Source of the DNA: Micrococcaceae bacterium Sec5.1
GTDB lineage: Bacteria > Actinomycetota > Actinomycetes > Actinomycetales > Micrococcaceae
Length of the DNA: 64,000 nucleotides
NCBI GenBank assembly: GCA_039636795.1
Contig: CP143430.1
Span: forward strand, 4,092,001 to 4,156,000
Reading direction: 5' to 3'
The position numbers and the translations under genes were made by a program. Positions within the stretch are counted from its first letter, which is position 1; every line of letters begins with the position of its first letter. The notes under the pieces are model-generated. The model had not been told where the DNA came from. It saw nothing but the letters and a program-made list of their open reading frames with translations, and ran no database searches. Positions 50,006-58,162 of this stretch are shown piece by piece.

Positions 50006-50383
50006 CTAGCTTTCCTGGGCCTCGGCACGCGCCTTGGCCACGTGGGCGTGGACTTCTTTCATGTCCAGGCCCTTCACGGCCTCGATGACCTGCTCCAGCT
50101 GCGGGCCGTTGAGGGCACCCGGCTGCGAGAAGACAAGCACTTTCTCGCGGAAGGCCATGAGCGTCGGGATGGACGTAATCCCGGCTTCGGCGGCGAGCTG
50201 CTGCTCAGCCTCGGTGTCCACTTTCGCGAAGACCACGTCCGGGTGCTTCTCAGAAGCTGCCCCATAGGTGGGCGCAAACTGGCGGCACGGGGCGCACCAG
50301 GCGGCCCAGAAATCCACCAGGACAATGTCATTGCCCTCGATGGTCGATGCGAACTGTTCTCCAGTGATGTCAACTGTAGCCAT
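50006..50383 (-). CDS. trxA: thioredoxin
   Basis: A 125-residue thioredoxin. The active site is WCAPCRQ (C30 and C33), with Ala in place of the usual Gly. Downstream conserved parts are the cis-Pro region SIPTLMAFREK and a tail after VIEAVKGLD. It reduces protein disulfides with thioredoxin reductase, which is not in this window. ATG at 50383 gives a normal short N-terminus. Confidence 0.92.
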   Translation of the reverse strand: MATVDITGEQFASTIEGNDIVLVDFWAAWCAPCRQFAPTYGAASEKHPDVVFAKVDTEAEQQLAAEAGITSIPTLMAFREKVLVFSQPGALNGPQLEQVIEAVKGLDMKEVHAHVAKARAEAQES

Positions 50384-50464
50384 GTTTCCACGGTACGCGA
50401 CCCCGCTCGCTAAGTCCCGTGGAGAGGGGCATTGTTCGCTTCCCGCGTCACCGGGAATAAACGG

Positions 50465-52306
50465 CTACTTGCCCAGGACGTACTTGAGCGCGGACGCGTA
50501 GAGCGGGGCCACCTTGTTGTGTCCGGTCTGGTTTAAGTGGACGTCATCAAGATAATTCCAGGTGGCCCCAGCAATAGTTGCGGTCCCGGCCATCGAGATG
50601 CGTGGCCAGCCCCGGACAGCAGCTTCGCGTGTCAAGAGCCCGTCCACCCATCGGCGCTGGAAATGGCTGGCGTCGTAGCGGGAGATAACCCCCGTGATGA
50701 GGATGGTGCTGCGGGGATATTTGCGGCGCAGTTCATCCCACAGTCGGTTGGCCTGGGACAGGATCGCGGCATCGGTGGCAAGAATCCGGGCGTCGTTTCC
50801 ACCAAGAGTCACCACCACCAGTCCGGGGTTTCCTTGGGGCAAAAGAATCCGGTCCAGGAGCACGGCATCCGTCGCCGAATTGCCGCCTACGGCAGGACTT
50901 CCCGAAACGTATCCGATGCCGCCAATGCTTCGGACCACTTGTCGGGTATAGCCAGCGGTGCGGGCGCCCTGTTCACCCCATGAGTCGAGGTCCAGCTGCG
51001 AGTCGCCAAGGAAGACCACCGTGGAGGCGTCCACTGCTTCAGCTGAATACAGCTCCTGCGTGGAATCGTTCCAGATGGTTTCCAACTTTTGGAAGGCGAC
51101 GTGGGAGCCCCGGGCATCGGACCAGGTATCGCGCACCGGCCAGCCGAACTCGCCCGGATTGATGGACCACACTTTGTATGTGGGGTGCCCCACAATCCGC
51201 GCTCCCGTTGCAGGCCCCCAAACAAGCCAACCGTTGACGAACTGCTGCACCAGACCCCCGGCCCGCGGAAGCTTGTCCGTGAGGGGCAAGCCCAATTGGC
51301 CGGCAGCTCCACCCAGGGAGACGTAGCGGTTGTGGACGTCGCCATGGGTGGTTGAATGCGCACCAGTGGCCGCCGACCAGTAGACCGTGCCGCCCTGGAA
51401 GAGTTGGTAGACGAAGTCGTTTTGCCGGTATTCCTCGCTGACCGGATATCCCAAGGCACCGTTCTGGCCTCCCGTCGCGGACCAGTAGCCACGGATGGCT
51501 CCCGTCAGGGCCCTCGCTCCGGTGGCGGGGGACCAGATCATGGTTCCGTGCTGGTACTGCTGTGATGAGCCGCCATTACGCAGTCCAGTCGCTTCATCCG
51601 TAGTGGGATAGCCAAACTCACCGCTTTCCAGCCCGGATTGGCGCCAGCGCTCACGTATGGCGCCCATGGAGGGATGTGCCCCAGTCGCCGGGGACCACAC
51701 AATAAAGCCGCGCTCGAAGACCTGGTAGGCACCGCCCTCGGGCAGTCCGGTGCGTTCACTGCCGGCCGGGTACCCGAGGAAACCAGCCTCAAAGCCCGCC
51801 CTCCCCCACGCCAAATGGATGGACCCCGTGGTGCGTTGGGCACCAGTAGCTGCCGAGAAACTGATCGCTCCTCTTTCGAAGAGTTGCTTGGAACCCCCAT
51901 TGCGCAGGCCGCTTACAGTGTCTGTCGTGGGATAGCCGTGATAGCCAGCAGGACCATTGGCGTCCCACCATGCGGTGCGGACCGGCCCATTGACCACCAC
52001 ACGGGCTCCCGTACGGGCAGACCAAGCGATATCGCCACCGACGAACCGTTGCACGCAACCGGTGCTGGAGCATTCCTCCGCTGCCGTGGGCCGGATCAGA
52101 ACGCTTCGGGCCCAAGTGCTGGTGCCGTAAAGCTGCCCGATGGCGCCTGTGACGGGAGGAGTGGAAGTCTGAAACTTGATGCTCGCCGACGGGAACGCTT
52201 GCGCCGGTACCACTGTTCCAAGCAGGCCAAGGACCAACAACAGCGCCGCCGCTGACCGGGCGATTTTGCTTTTCTTCGACCACGAAGCCGACCCCGCACA
52301 ACCCAC
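50465..52306 (-). CDS. secreted LGFP-repeat protein with C-terminal SGNH hydrolase domain
   Basis: A 613-residue exported protein with a basic N-terminus, hydrophobic core and AQA-type cleavage near residue 37. Residues about 80-400 contain seven or eight LGFP-type repeats (variants of LGYP, FGYP) as used by cell-wall-associated proteins in actinobacteria. Residues about 430-613 form an SGNH/GDSL hydrolase: S436 in FLGDS, N504 in GGND and D587/H590 in DDVH. This suggests an esterase acting on a cell-wall glycan or lipid substituent. It stands alone downstream of trxA. Confidence 0.88.
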   Translation of the reverse strand: MGCAGSASWSKKSKIARSAAALLLVLGLLGTVVPAQAFPSASIKFQTSTPPVTGAIGQLYGTSTWARSVLIRPTAAEECSSTGCVQRFVGGDIAWSARTGARVVVNGPVRTAWWDANGPAGYHGYPTTDTVSGLRNGGSKQLFERGAISFSAATGAQRTTGSIHLAWGRAGFEAGFLGYPAGSERTGLPEGGAYQVFERGFIVWSPATGAHPSMGAIRERWRQSGLESGEFGYPTTDEATGLRNGGSSQQYQHGTMIWSPATGARALTGAIRGYWSATGGQNGALGYPVSEEYRQNDFVYQLFQGGTVYWSAATGAHSTTHGDVHNRYVSLGGAAGQLGLPLTDKLPRAGGLVQQFVNGWLVWGPATGARIVGHPTYKVWSINPGEFGWPVRDTWSDARGSHVAFQKLETIWNDSTQELYSAEAVDASTVVFLGDSQLDLDSWGEQGARTAGYTRQVVRSIGGIGYVSGSPAVGGNSATDAVLLDRILLPQGNPGLVVVTLGGNDARILATDAAILSQANRLWDELRRKYPRSTILITGVISRYDASHFQRRWVDGLLTREAAVRGWPRISMAGTATIAGATWNYLDDVHLNQTGHNKVAPLYASALKYVLGK

Positions 52307-52605
52307 TTATCTACCCCTGCATCGTCGGACCCAAAGGCCCCGTCACTGCTCCCCCACGAAGACAGTCAAGCCAGTATCTTCGACGGCGGCACTTCAGGCA
52401 GCGACGACGCAGCGTTTGGTGTCACATCGTTATGTTCCCCGGCCGGCGGGCATCGTTCCGCTGAGTCATGGGAACCCCTGTCATCGCCGGATCCTTCGTC
52501 CTAGACTGGCCTCCCATGGTGACTTGGGGACGGGTTGCGTTGCCTGCTCTGACCAGTTCTTGCCCGACCAGTTCTTGCCCGGCAGCCACGCATTCAATGA
52601 AGGGA
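52307..52605 (+). other. 299-base gap upstream of the SnoaL-like gene
   Basis: This gap between two divergent genes holds a tandem pair of 15-bases GACCAGTTCTTGCCC at 52551-52580 and no other gene-like structure. The short open frames reach the SnoaL-like gene through low-complexity sequence. Confidence 0.5.
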
Positions 52606-53037
52606 ATGAACGTGGAGCCTGAGGATAACAAAGCGCTGGTTAGGCGCTTCTACGAAGCGATCGATGCCGGCAACATCGAAGCGATGGACGATCTGGTTGC
52701 TGAAGACTACCTGGACCATCACCCTCCTTTCCCCGGGCTCTCGGCTGGACGGGAGGGACTGAAGGAGGCCTTCCGCATTTTCCTCCAGGCCACGCCGGGA
52801 CATCATGTTATTGAAGATCAGATCTGCGAAGGCGACAAGGTAGTTACCAGGCTGACCGCCCATGGTCGACACGAAGGCGAGCTGCCCGGTCCGCTGGCTG
52901 CTACAGGCGCCCAACTGGACGAAACCGCCGTTGCCATCCACAGAATTCAGGACGGCAGGATTGTGGAGCATTGGTCCGATCGCGACGACCTCGCGCTGAT
53001 GCAGCAGCTTGGGATTATTCAGATGCCAGGCGCCTGA
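52606..53037 (+). CDS. SnoaL-like ester-cyclase-type protein
   Basis: A 143-residue (about 140) NTF2-like fold protein similar to SnoaL polyketide cyclases and related epoxide-handling enzymes: NKALVRRFYEAIDAGNIEAMDDLVAEDYLDHHPP at the N-terminus and IHRIQDGRIVEHWSDRDDL at the C-terminus. The N-terminal end is uncertain. ATG at 52606 follows AGGG too closely; a GTG at 52612 has AAGGGA at normal distance and gives a shorter protein. Substrate not known. Confidence 0.72.
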   Translation: MNVEPEDNKALVRRFYEAIDAGNIEAMDDLVAEDYLDHHPPFPGLSAGREGLKEAFRIFLQATPGHHVIEDQICEGDKVVTRLTAHGRHEGELPGPLAATGAQLDETAVAIHRIQDGRIVEHWSDRDDLALMQQLGIIQMPGA

Positions 53038-53123
53038 ATCGAGCCGCGAAGCTTCCGAAATACGCCCAAAGCAGCCTCGCATCCGTGAAGTGAATCCCTG
53101 CCTCTTGCCAGCGATTGAACAAG

Positions 53124-53141
53124 TGTTTAGTGTATGAAACA
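53124..53141 (+). promoter_or_regulatory. possible TetR operator
   Basis: TGTTT and AAACA form an inverted repeat with an 8-base spacer, overlapping the start codon of the TetR gene at 53141. Position and form fit autoregulation. Low certainty. Confidence 0.3.
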
Positions 53142-53818
53142 TGCGTTTAACCGCAGAGGATTTAACCACCCGTGCACGCATCCGTGATGCCGCCATTGGA
53201 CTGTTCGGCCGCGCTGGTTTCGGCCCTGCTACCGTCCGCGCGGTCGCCTCTGCCGCAGGGGTCAGCCCTGGGCTGGTGATCCACCATTTCGGCAGCAAGG
53301 CAGGTCTGCGCGAAGCATGCGACCAGCATGTCCTCGCGCAGACAGCCAGCCAGGGCAGGGAGAAAACAGACCCAGGCACCGCACGCCAATTGATCCAGGA
53401 CTACCTCAACCACCCGGACCAGTACGCCAACGAAATCGCCTACATTCGCCGCTCCCTGGGTGACGAATCCGAGGCCGGCGACGCATTCTTCGACGCCGTG
53501 GTGCGCCAGACGCAGGACATCATCGAGGCCGGAATCGCTGCCGGCACCATCCGCGACTTCGACGACGTCCGGTCCACCGCCGTCGTCGTTGCATCAAACA
53601 GCCTCTCAATGCTCATGCTGGGCAGGCACCTCTCACGGGCGCTGGGTGCAGATGTAGCCGAACCGCACGGCATAGGACCGGAACTGCTGCGGCAATTGAC
53701 CGTGCCTGCGCTGGACATCTACACCAACGGCTTCTATGCGGATTCGCGGTTCCTGGACTCGGCCCGCGACGCCCTGCAGCAGGACACCATCAACCAAGGA
53801 AGGGAGCATGCCCCGTGA
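53141..53818 (+). CDS. TetR-family transcriptional regulator
   Basis: A 225-residue repressor. The N-terminal helix-turn-helix (about 10-55) reads IRDAAIGLFGRAGFGPATVRAVASAAGVSPGLVIHHFGSK, typical TetR; the rest is a helical ligand domain of unknown specificity. It is followed by an ABC ATPase whose GTG overlaps this gene's stop codon, and by an ABC permease, so it probably controls the exporter genes. The ligand might be a drug or lipid. Confidence 0.9.
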   Translation: MRLTAEDLTTRARIRDAAIGLFGRAGFGPATVRAVASAAGVSPGLVIHHFGSKAGLREACDQHVLAQTASQGREKTDPGTARQLIQDYLNHPDQYANEIAYIRRSLGDESEAGDAFFDAVVRQTQDIIEAGIAAGTIRDFDDVRSTAVVVASNSLSMLMLGRHLSRALGADVAEPHGIGPELLRQLTVPALDIYTNGFYADSRFLDSARDALQQDTINQGREHAP

Positions 53819-54831
53819 CCCAGGCAATCGTCGTCGAGGGGTTGCGCAAGAAGTTCGGCCAGCGCGAGGTCCTCCACGGACTCGATTTCGCCGTTGAACC
53901 GGGAACGGTCTTCGGCGTCATTGGACCGAACGGGGCGGGCAAAACCACCACCATGCGCTGCCTGCTGGATATCATCCGGCCAAGCGCGGGGACCATTTCA
54001 GTCTTGGGCCAGGATCCGCGCCGCGCCGGAATCGGGCTGCGCCGCAGGATCGGTTACCTCCCCGGTGAACTCCACTTGGAGAACCGAACCACGGGCCGCC
54101 GCATGCTCGAGCACTTCGAGGCCATCAGCGGCCCGGTACAGCCCAAATATGTCAACGAGTTGGCAGAACGGCTGGACCTGGATTTGGACCGGCAGACCCG
54201 CAAGCTCTCCAAAGGGAACAAGCAGAAGCTCGGCCTCCTGCAGGCGTTCATGCACCGCCCCGAGCTCCTGGTGCTCGATGAACCAACCAGCGGCCTGGAT
54301 CCCCTGGTCCAACAGGAATTCCATTCACTGGTCCGCGAAGTGGTGGACGATGGCGCCACGGTCTTCCTCAGCTCACACGTGCTGAGCGAGGTCCAGCAGG
54401 CCGCCGACGCCGTAGCCATCCTTCGCGACGGCGGCATCGTGACCATCTCCACTGTTGAGGCCTTGAGGAACGCGGCCGTACGGCAGTTGCGGTTCAACGC
54501 GGCGGGCGCAGAAACGCACGACGTCGGGGCGCTGCTGGCGCGGGTGCCCGGCGTCGCCAACGTTGTGCTGCGGGAGCTTCCTGGTGACAGCGCAGCGGAA
54601 GCCGCCGTCGAAGCAACGGCGACGCTCTCGGGGCAGGTCCAGCCACTGGTGCAGGAGCTGGCCCGATTAAACCTCACAGACCTCGTCCTGGAGGAGCCGG
54701 ATTTGGAGGAAGCCGTGCTGACTCTCTACACGGGGCACTATGCGGGCAACGGAAACGGACACGGCGGAAACGGACGAAATGGAAATGGACACACGTCCCT
54801 GAGCCACACGGAAGGAGCACACCATGTCTAA
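53815..54831 (+). CDS. ABC exporter ATP-binding protein
   Basis: A 338-residue ATPase of the drug/lipid export type. Walker A is GPNGAGKT (37-44), signature LSKGNKQKLGLL and Walker B LLVLDEPTSGLDP. A DUF4162-like domain follows. The C-terminal tail (about 305-338) is unusually rich in Gly, Asn and His (NGNGHGGNGRNGNGH). The GTG at 53815 overlaps the TetR stop (GTGA) and its own stop overlaps the permease start, showing one coupled operon. Confidence 0.93.
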   Translation: MTQAIVVEGLRKKFGQREVLHGLDFAVEPGTVFGVIGPNGAGKTTTMRCLLDIIRPSAGTISVLGQDPRRAGIGLRRRIGYLPGELHLENRTTGRRMLEHFEAISGPVQPKYVNELAERLDLDLDRQTRKLSKGNKQKLGLLQAFMHRPELLVLDEPTSGLDPLVQQEFHSLVREVVDDGATVFLSSHVLSEVQQAADAVAILRDGGIVTISTVEALRNAAVRQLRFNAAGAETHDVGALLARVPGVANVVLRELPGDSAAEAAVEATATLSGQVQPLVQELARLNLTDLVLEEPDLEEAVLTLYTGHYAGNGNGHGGNGRNGNGHTSLSHTEGAHHV

Positions 54832-55624
54832 GTTCCTCCCCCTCTTCACGAAAGCCTTGACTGACTCGTGGCGGTCCACCCTCGCGTGGGCCTTGGGACT
54901 GACGGCCGCGATCATGCTGTACCTGCCGCTGTATCCGTCCATCGGCGGCAGCGCGCAAATGCAGCAAATGATCGACGCACTCCCCCAGGAGATGACCAAG
55001 GCCCTGAACTATGACCAGATCGCCACCGGACCTGGCTATACCCAGGCCACCCTTTTCGGGTTGATCGGTTTCCTGCTGATGTCCATGGCCTCCGTCGGTT
55101 GGGGCGCGGCGGCAGTCGGCGGGGACGAGGAGTCTGGGCTGTTGGAATTGACCTTGGCCCATAGCGTGACCCGAATCCAGGTGGTCCTTGAACGCGCCCT
55201 GGCACTCGTGGTCCGCGTCGCGATCCTCTCAGCCTTGGTCTTCCTGCTGGTGCTGGTGCTGAACGGGCCCTCGAAACTGGATATCGACGTCGGGCATCTC
55301 TTCGGTGCGGTAGTGCTGTTTGCCGCTTTGGCACTGCTGAGCGGAACAGCGGCGCTGTGCGTAGGTGCGCTGACCGGGCGGAAGGTTTATGCGATTGCGG
55401 CGGGTGCCGCGGTCGCCGTCCTCGGCTATGTCTTCAACGCTGTTGGGAGGCAAAGTCCCGACGTCGACTGGCTGCTGAACCTTTCGCCGTACCACTGGGC
55501 GTACGGCAATTCACCCGTGACGAACGGTGCTGATTGGGGAGCGGCTGCGGGCCTGCTGGGTATTTCCGCGGCGCTTATCGCACTGGGCGCGGTTGCACTT
55601 CAGCGGCGGGACGTCGGCGTTTAG
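54824..55624 (+). CDS. ABC exporter permease (ABC-2 type)
   Basis: A 266-residue membrane protein with six hydrophobic segments and GWGAAAVGGDEESGLLELTLAHSVTRIQVVLER, the conserved ABC-2 permease segment near residue 105. It overlaps the ATPase gene by 8 bases. Together they form an efflux system under the TetR repressor. Substrate not known. Confidence 0.88.
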   Translation: MSKFLPLFTKALTDSWRSTLAWALGLTAAIMLYLPLYPSIGGSAQMQQMIDALPQEMTKALNYDQIATGPGYTQATLFGLIGFLLMSMASVGWGAAAVGGDEESGLLELTLAHSVTRIQVVLERALALVVRVAILSALVFLLVLVLNGPSKLDIDVGHLFGAVVLFAALALLSGTAALCVGALTGRKVYAIAAGAAVAVLGYVFNAVGRQSPDVDWLLNLSPYHWAYGNSPVTNGADWGAAAGLLGISAALIALGAVALQRRDVGV

Positions 55625-55630
55625 TTATCC

Positions 55631-56176
55631 CTAAGCCCACACGTGCGGAGCTGGCCGACGGGCTCCTGGGAGCGCATTGTTTTCGCGCCATTCATGGATC
55701 CACTCCGGCAATTCCAGATCAGCCGGTGGCGCACCGAACTCAGCAATGATCTCCTCCTGCGTCACTGGCTTTCCCTTGTTGACCAAACGGGTTGCGATGT
55801 GGGCGCGGGCGTAGATCTCACCCTCCACCACCATGCGCTGCTCAAAGTAGATGGCTTTGGTATCCAGTCCGATGATGCGCGTTTCGATGGTGTAGCGCTG
55901 CCAGAGTTGCAATGACTTGCGGAAAGCGATGGTCTCTCCGGCAGCCACGGGACTCCAGCCGCGTCGGCGCATCTTTTTCCAGATACCGCTGCGAACCATG
56001 AGGTCGAAACGGCCGAGGTCCATCAAGGAGAAATACATACCGTTGTTCACGTGCATCGCGATGTCGATGTCCGTCGGCAGAACGCGCAGGGGCAGCGAGG
56101 ACGTTTCCCAAGCACCCAAGGGTGAACGCTTGGATGAGGTGAACAGCAGCATGAGGGTGCGGAGAAGCAAATGCAT
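55631..56176 (-). CDS. 4-hydroxybenzoyl-CoA-thioesterase-like (hotdog-fold) protein
   Basis: A 181-residue hotdog-fold thioesterase. RVLPTDIDIAMHVNNGMYFSLMDLGRFDLMVR carries the DxxxHVNN-type signature and the family's conserved Asp. The ATG at 56176 is preferred over a GTG at 56206, since it gives the usual short N-terminal helix and leaves a palindrome upstream. It is convergent with the ABC permease. Thioesterases of this kind hydrolyse acyl-CoA. Confidence 0.82.
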   Translation of the reverse strand: MHLLLRTLMLLFTSSKRSPLGAWETSSLPLRVLPTDIDIAMHVNNGMYFSLMDLGRFDLMVRSGIWKKMRRRGWSPVAAGETIAFRKSLQLWQRYTIETRIIGLDTKAIYFEQRMVVEGEIYARAHIATRLVNKGKPVTQEEIIAEFGAPPADLELPEWIHEWRENNALPGARRPAPHVWA

Positions 56177-56185
56177 GCGAGCAAT

Positions 56186-56201
56186 GTTACCCGCGAGTAA
56201 C
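56186..56201. promoter_or_regulatory. operator-like palindrome before the thioesterase
   Basis: GTTAC-CCGCGA-GTAAC, 10 bases upstream of the thioesterase start. Its form resembles operators of TetR-type fatty-acid regulators, though no match can be confirmed here. Confidence 0.4.
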
Positions 56202-56366
56202 TTCACTGGGAATAGGCAGACCGCATAGTGGACGCAGTGTCGCCAAAGGCGTTAGTACATCCATCGCTTTATGTCCAACGATTGCACAAACGTTTACCGC
56301 CAGTTCATCCATCCCGTGCACAATATCTGAAACCCGGAAACATCGACTCATCACCAGGGAGACCCC

Positions 56367-56588
56367 TTGAGCACTTTGCAAAGCACCAAGCCGCACGCAG
56401 ACGTCTGGCCTGACCTCGCCCGCCACCAGGACGTCGTACTCCGGGACGCCCGGGGCAACCGCATCGAAGGAAGCATCGACGGCATGACCGATGACCGCAG
56501 CACACTCTGGGTACAGCTCAAAGGCGGTCTGGGCCGGCAGCTGGTTCACCACATGGACGGATACTGGCTGGAGACTCCTGCGGCCTAA
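56367..56588 (+). CDS. short hypothetical protein
   Basis: A 73-residue soluble protein beginning with a TTG codon at 56367 after a clear CAGGGAGA site. The segment WPDLARHQDVVLRDARGNRIEGSIDGMTDDRSTLWVQ resembles small beta-barrel-like proteins, but no family is recognised. It lies between the thioesterase and tRNA-Tyr. Coding character is supported by the ribosome site and by the lack of other options in this strand. Confidence 0.55.
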   Translation: MSTLQSTKPHADVWPDLARHQDVVLRDARGNRIEGSIDGMTDDRSTLWVQLKGGLGRQLVHHMDGYWLETPAA

Positions 56589-56766
56589 CCCCTTTTTAGG
56601 CGGCTGGCCCCCACCGTCACCACCAACTTTGAACACTCCTATCGGGTGACGCGCCGTTGTCTGCGGCGTGTCTCCCGGCTGGCTGAATCAAAGTGGGTGG
56701 TAGCCGCACAAGCTCGGCCCGACATCCACAGCCGTCGGCGGCAGCCCTATCCCCTGATCATACGAA

Positions 56767-56798
56767 AAATCCCCGGAACCTAGTGGTTCCGGGGATTT
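56767..56798 (-). terminator. intrinsic terminator after tRNA-Tyr
   Basis: A 14-bp perfect stem (56767-56780 with 56785-56798), loop TAGT; on the minus strand it is followed by TTC after the tRNA. Confidence 0.85.
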
Positions 56799-56807
56799 CC
56801 CTTTGGG

Positions 56808-56889
56808 TGGCAGATGAGGGATTCGAACCCCCGTAGGCGTTGCCAGCTGATTTACAGTCAGCCCCCTTTGGCCGCTCGGGTAATCTGCC
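56808..56889 (-). tRNA. tRNA-Tyr (GTA)
   Basis: An 82-base class II tRNA on the minus strand. GGCAGAT pairs with ATCTGCC, the anticodon loop CTGTAAA gives GTA, and the long variable arm (GGCAACGCC) fits Tyr. T-arm GTTCGAATCCC is present. The CCA end is not encoded: the next bases are CCC. Confidence 0.96.
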
Positions 56890-57016
56890 GAACTTCAAAA
56901 GAAGATCACTTCCGGAGACCGTTTCTTTCGATCCGGTAACCGAAGGCAGAGATAACCTTACAGAACTTCCGGCCAAGAATCTAATCGAGGGCGGACACGC
57001 CGGAATGGCCGGTATT

Positions 57017-57283
57017 TCAGGCTTCTCCGAGGATCCGGCCAGCCAGTTTCGCTTCAAACTTTTCTGCTTGTTCGGCCGTGATTTGGTTGAGCTCCACCGC
57101 ACGCTGCAGATCGGCGTGCACGCCGTCCATCCGCGAAGCCGCATCCGGCACCGGGCTCAGGACGATCGACGCCGCCACGGTCACCGCTGCCACCGCACTC
57201 GCCGCGGCTGCCGCTGCCGTACCGATCGAACCAGCTGCCGCGGAAGCGGACTTCGTGACGTAGTGGACGGCCTTGTGGCTCAT
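57017..57283 (-). CDS. small Ala-rich protein, probably membrane-associated
   Basis: An 88-residue protein. A short basic N-terminus (MSHKAVHYVTKSA) leads into an Ala/Val-rich segment (about residues 14-45), which could span the membrane, and an amphipathic charged C-terminal helix (RAVELNQITAEQAEKFEAKLAGRI). GGAGGT lies before the ATG at 57283. No family known to me; neighbours are tRNA-Tyr and yajQ. Confidence 0.6.
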   Translation of the reverse strand: MSHKAVHYVTKSASAAAGSIGTAAAAAASAVAAVTVAASIVLSPVPDAASRMDGVHADLQRAVELNQITAEQAEKFEAKLAGRILGEA

Positions 57284-57462
57284 GCTTACCTCCGGGGTGG
57301 GCTCTTCCAACTGGTACAACTCTCAAACACCCACCTCGGTTCCAAGCAAGCATGTGCTGTGAGCGAACTGTGAAAGTTATCCACGGCCCCATCCCCCGCC
57401 TTCCGTACTAGGCTGGATGGCAGACAAACCGCCCTTACCGGGCCCCCAACCTAAGGAGAGTC

Positions 57463-57954
57463 ATGGCAGGCGAATCAACATTCGACGTCGTCAGCAAGGT
57501 AGACAAGCAAGAGGTCGCCAACGCGCTCAACCAGTCCCAGAAGGAAATCGCGCAGCGCTACGACTTCAAAGGGGTCGGCGCGGAGATTGACTTCAGCGGC
57601 GAAAAGATCCTGATGAAGGCCAACTCCGAGGATCGCGTCCTCGCCGTCCTGGACGTCTTCCAGTCCAAGCTCATCAAGCGTGGCATCTCCCTGAAGTCCC
57701 TGGACCAGGGCGAGCCTTACCCCTCCGGCAAGGAATTCCGGCTTGAGTGCACCATCAAGGAGGGCATCGCCCAGGACATCGCCAAGAAGATCAACAAGAT
57801 CATCCGCGACGAAGCCCCCAAGTCCGTCAAGTCCCAGATCCAGGGCGACGAGCTTCGCGTCACCTCCAAGTCCCGCGATGACCTGCAGGAAACCATGAAC
57901 ATCCTCAAGAAGTTCGAAGAGGCAGACCTGCAGTTCGTGAACTTCCGCAGCTAG
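57463..57954 (+). CDS. YajQ-family nucleotide-binding protein
   Basis: A 163-residue YajQ protein made of two ferredoxin-like domains. The hallmark ESTFDVVSKVDKQEVANAL and the segment KEIAQRYDFKGVGAEI start the protein; EGIAQDIAKKINKIIRD lies in the second half. YajQ proteins bind nucleotides or, in some bacteria, cyclic di-GMP. GGAGAG lies before the ATG at 57463. It is followed by a strong terminator. Confidence 0.95.
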   Translation: MAGESTFDVVSKVDKQEVANALNQSQKEIAQRYDFKGVGAEIDFSGEKILMKANSEDRVLAVLDVFQSKLIKRGISLKSLDQGEPYPSGKEFRLECTIKEGIAQDIAKKINKIIRDEAPKSVKSQIQGDELRVTSKSRDDLQETMNILKKFEEADLQFVNFRS

Positions 57955-57982
57955 GCTGCCGACGCTGCACAGCCAGCGTCAT

Positions 57983-58029
57983 AAAAGCCGGGGTCCGGCG
58001 CCGCTCAGGGCGCTGGACTCCGGTTTTTT
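57983..58029 (+). terminator. intrinsic terminator after yajQ
   Basis: An imperfect GC-rich stem from AAAAGCCGGGGTCC to GGACTCCGGTTTTTT with a T-run at its end, 29 bases after the yajQ stop. Confidence 0.85.
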
Positions 58030-58084
58030 ATTGCCCGGGTCCGTCGATTGTCGTAATGGCCGGAGACATTAGCGCACAAAATTT

Positions 58085-58132
58085 TTGCGTAATCACCGCA
58101 GGGCAGTATTCTTCTTCATTAGGCAAGCCTAA
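58085..58132 (+). promoter_or_regulatory. efeUOB promoter with iron-box-like operator
   Basis: TTGCGT (58085) and TATTCT (58107) are spaced by 16 bases, a reasonable -35/-10 pair. TTAGGCAAGCCTAA at 58119-58132, just past the -10 element, is a palindrome close to DtxR/IdeR iron boxes. Iron-bound repressor would block transcription. The start codon of efeU is 30 bases downstream. Confidence 0.6.
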
Positions 58133-58162
58133 GTATGGCTACCCTGAGTGAAAGAAATGCAC

